A stretch of 64,000 bases of DNA from Lasioglossum baleicum (lineage: Eukaryota > Arthropoda > Insecta > Hymenoptera > Halictidae). Positions 61,101 to 64,000 of this stretch are shown one piece after another. Every line of letters starts with the position of its first letter. Positions within the stretch are counted from its first letter, which is position 1. Position numbers and translations under genes: made by a program. Location of the stretch: contig NW_027469186.1 in NCBI RefSeq assembly GCF_051020765.1, positions 1 through 64,000 on the forward strand. The letters run 5' to 3'. The notes under the pieces were generated by a model. It did not search any database. It saw nothing but the letters and a program-made list of their open reading frames with translations, and was not told where the DNA came from.

Positions 61101-62100
61101 TTTTGTGGGATGCGCATGCGCAGGTTTTGTGGGATGCGCATGCGCAGGTTTTTTGGGATGCGCATGTGCAGGTTTTTTGGGATGCGCATGGCTAGTCGAG
61201 CAAAAACACGTGCGAGAGGATGCATCCCGCAGGCTAGCCGAGTAAAAACACGTGCGAGAGGATGCATCCAGCAGGCTAGTCGAGTAAAAACACGTGCGAG
61301 GTTTTGTGGGATGCGCATACGCAGGTTTTGTGGGATGCGCATGCGCAGGTTTTGTGGGATGCGCATGCGCAGATTTTTTGGGATGCGCATGCGCAGGTTT
61401 TTTGGGATGCGCATGGCTAGTCGAGCAAAAACACGTGCGAGAGGATGCATCCCGCAGGCTAGTAGAGCAAAAACACGTGCGAGAGGATGCATCCCGCAGG
61501 CTAGTCGAGTAAAAACACGTGCGAGACGATGCATCCCGCAGGCTAGTCGAGTAAAAACACGTGCGAGAGGATGCATCCCGCAGGCTAGTCGAGTAAAAAC
61601 ACGTGCGAGAGGATGCATCCCGCAGGCTAGTCGAGTAAAAACACGTGCGAGGTTTTGTGGGATGCGCATGCGCAGGTTTTTTGGGATGCGCATGCGCAGG
61701 TTTTTTGGGATGCGCATGGCTAGTCAAGCAAAAACACGTGCGAGAGGATGCATCCCGCAGGCTAGCCGAGCAAAAACACGTGCGAGAGGATGCATCCCGC
61801 AGGCTAGTCGAGTAAAAACACGTGCGAGGTTTTGTGGGATGCGCATGCGCAGGTTTTGTGGGATGCGCATGCGCAGGTTTTTTGGGATGCGCATGTGCAG
61901 GCTTTTTGGGATGCGCATGGCTAGTCGAGCAAAAACACGTGCGAGAGGATGCATCCCGCAGGCTAGCCGAGTAAAAACACGTGCGAGAGGATGCATCCAG
62001 CAGGCTAGTCGAGTAAAAACACGTGCGAGGTTTTGTGGGATGCGCATGCGCAGGTTTTTTGGGATGCGCATGCGCAGGTTTTTTGGGATGCGCATGGCTA
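58108..62100. repeat. Higher-order tandem duplication, offset 1,993 bp
   Basis: Rare markers TTTTGTGATG (58,981/60,974), GGCTAGTAGAG (59,464/61,457) and module starts 59,301/61,294 are 1,993 bp apart. Before about 58,470 the offset is 1,944-1,945, because the left copy lacks two B units and the right has one extra base in the altered unit GGCTAAACCAAG near 60,224. Confidence 0.8.
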
Positions 62101-64000
62101 GTCGAGCAAAAACACGTGCGAGAGGATGCATCCCGCAGGGTAGTCGAGTAAAAACACGTGCGAGAGGATGCATCCCGCAGGCTAGTCCAGTAAAAACACG
62201 TGCGAGAGGATGCATCCCGCAGGCTAGTCGAGTAAAAACACGTGCGAGGTTTTGTGGGATGAGCATGCGCAGGTTTTGTGGGATGCGCATGCGCAGGTTT
62301 TTTGGGATGCGCATGTGCAGGTTTTTTGGGATGCGCATGGCTAGTCGAGCAAAAACACGTGCGAGAGGATGCATCCCGCAGGCTAGTCGAGTAAAAACAC
62401 GTGCGAGAGGATGCATCCCGCAGGCTAGTCGAGTAAAAACACGTGCGAGGTTTTGTGGGATGCGCATGCGCAGGTTTTGTGGGATGCGCATGCGCAGGTT
62501 TTTTGGGATGCGCATGCGCAGGTTTTTTGGGATGCGCATGGCTAGTCGAGCAAAAACACGTGCGAGAGGATGCATCCATCAGGGTAGTCGAGTAAAAACA
62601 CGTGCGAGAGGATGCATCCCGCAGGCTAGTCGAGTAAAAACACGTGCGAGAGGATGCATCCCGCAGGCTAGTCGAGCAAAAACACGTGCGAGATGATGCA
62701 TCCCGCAGGCTAGTCGAGCAAAAACACGTGCGAGAGGATGCATCCCGCAGGCTAGTCGAGTAAAAACACGTGCGAGAGGATGCATCCCGCAGGCTAGTCG
62801 AGCACAAACACGTGCGAGAGGATGCATCCCGCAGGCTAGTCGAGCAAAAACACGTGCGAGAGGATGCATCCCGCAGGCTAGTCGAGTAAAAACACGTGCG
62901 AGGTTTTGTGGGATGCGCATGCGCAGGTTTTGTGGGATGCGCATGCGCAGGTTTTTTGGGATGCGCATGTGCAGGTTTTTTGGGATGCGCATGGCTAGTC
63001 GAGCAAAAACACGTGCGAGAGGATGCATCCCGCAGGCTAGTCGAGTAAAAACACGTGCGAGAGGATGCATCCCGCAGGCTAGTCGAGTAAAAACACGTGC
63101 GAGGTTTTGTGGGATGCGCATGCGCAGGTTTTGTGGGATGCGCATGCGCAGGTTTTTTGGGATGCGCATGTGCAGGTTTTTTGAGATGCGCATGGCTAGT
63201 CGAGCAAAAACACGTGCGAGAGGATGCATCCATCAGGGTAGTCGAGTAAAAACACGTGCGAGAGGATGCATCCCGCAGGCTAGTCGAGTAAAAACACGTG
63301 CGAGAGGATGCATCCCGCAGGCTAGTCGAGCAAAAACACGTGCGAGAGGATGCATCCCGCAGGCTAGTCGAGCAAAAACACGTGCGAGAGGATGCATCCC
63401 GCAGGCTAGTCGAGTAAAAACACGTGCGAAAGGATGCATCCCGCAGTCTAGTCGAGCACAAACACGTGCGAGGTTTTGTGGGATGCGCATGCGCAGGTTT
63501 TGTGGGATGCGCATGCGCAGGTTTTTTGGGATGCGCATGGCTAGTCGATCAAAAACACGTGCGAGAGGATGCATCCCGCAGGCTAGTCGAGCAAAAACAC
63601 GTGCGAGAGGATGCATCCCGCAGGCTAGTCGAGTAAAAACACGTGCGAAAGGATGCATCCCGCAGGCTAGTCGAGCACAAACACGTGCGAGGTTTTGTGG
63701 GATGTGCATGCGCAGGTTTTGTGGGATGCGCATGCGCAGATTTTTTGGGATGCGCTTGCGCAGGTTTTTTGGGATGCGCATGGCTAGTCGAGCAAAAACA
63801 CGTGCGAGAGGATGCATCCCGCAGGCTAGTCGAGTAAAAACACGTGCGAGACGATGCATCCCGCAGGCTAGTCGAGTAAAAACACGTGCGAGAGGATGCA
63901 TCCCGCAGGCTAGTCGAGTAAAAACACGTGCGAGAGGATGCATCCCGCAGGCTAGTCGAGTAAAAACACGTGCGAGGTTTTGTGGGATGCGCATGCGCAG

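Larger units (their letters stand above)
24524..64000. repeat. Satellite array, right arm (same A/B units, continues past window edge)
   Basis: The array resumes at CTAGT directly after the 3' LTR, completing the A unit cut by the insertion, so left and right arms are one original array. Composition is the same 42-bp A and 24-bp B units with the same stub lengths at junctions. I see no unique DNA, gene or second transposon in these 39 kb. Higher-order duplications are more regular here than in the left arm, especially at 24.9-36 kb and 43-62 kb. The last bases are inside a B unit, so the array continues beyond the window. Confidence 0.98.

Noticed and set aside
1..64000. Bacterial repeat-protein or adhesin gene
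   Set aside because: The only real gene is a BEL/Pao element, found only in animals. The satellite frames lack start signals and show the both-strand openness expected of non-coding repeats.
24524..64000. Centromere identity by CENP-B box or telomere by TTAGG repeats
   Set aside because: I see neither a CENP-B box core (TTCG....A..CGGG) nor TTAGG-type tandem repeats. A centromeric location stays unproven.

Overview
The window is eukaryotic, and most likely arthropod (probably insect), repetitive DNA. About 57 of the 64 kb is one uninterrupted satellite array that runs off both edges. The only non-satellite DNA is a single LTR retrotransposon of the BEL/Pao superfamily at 17,665-24,523. BEL/Pao elements occur only in animals. 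The primer binding site of this copy matches the 3' end of insect-type tRNA-Tyr, and its domain order is that of insect BEL elements. There is no host gene, rRNA, tRNA or CRISPR array, and no unique flank to place the locus on a chromosome.

Satellite layout. Two unit types alternate. The A unit is 42 bp: it starts GGCTAGTCGAG, then has C or T, an A-tract, CACGTG, the palindrome GGATGCATCC and ends CCGCA. The B unit is 24 bp: GG or GA, a T-tract, GGGA, then the 12-bp palindrome TGCGCATGCGCA. Runs of 1-10 or more A units end in a 26-bp A stub, followed by 1-4 full B units and a 19-bp truncated B, after which A units resume. The two junctions use the same breakpoints almost everywhere. Unit lengths (42, 24, 26+19) make every module a multiple of 3, so three of the six frames stay open for kilobases. 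These giant ORFs are judged to be artefacts. Rare variants used as anchors show several generations of higher-order duplication, with offsets of 243, 286, 1,143, 1,254, 1,485, 1,878, 1,993, 4,338, 5,697 and 6,582 bp.

Retrotransposon. It is 6,859 bp on the + strand, with 716-bp LTRs that differ at three positions, a 5-bp target duplication (CTAGT), a tRNA-Tyr type primer site, a polypurine tract, and one Gag-Pol reading frame (18,547-23,757). That frame is broken by a single TGA at 22,108-22,110, between RNase H and integrase. Gag, protease, RT and RNase H lie upstream of the stop; integrase and the C-terminal domain lie downstream in the same frame. The protease active-site motif also reads D-P-C where glycine is usual. 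The insertion is young, and the copy cannot make a full polyprotein without readthrough.

The most interesting signal is in the satellite. Nearly every full B unit carries TGCGCATGCGCA, the ideal palindromic site of NRF1 (Erect wing in flies), and nearly every A unit carries the palindromic E-box CACGTG. If methylation or chromatin does not block access, the array is a very dense platform for two transcription-factor families. The 42-bp unit equals four turns of B-DNA, and 168 bp is the common multiple of 42 and 24, so the array may also have defined curvature and nucleosome phasing.
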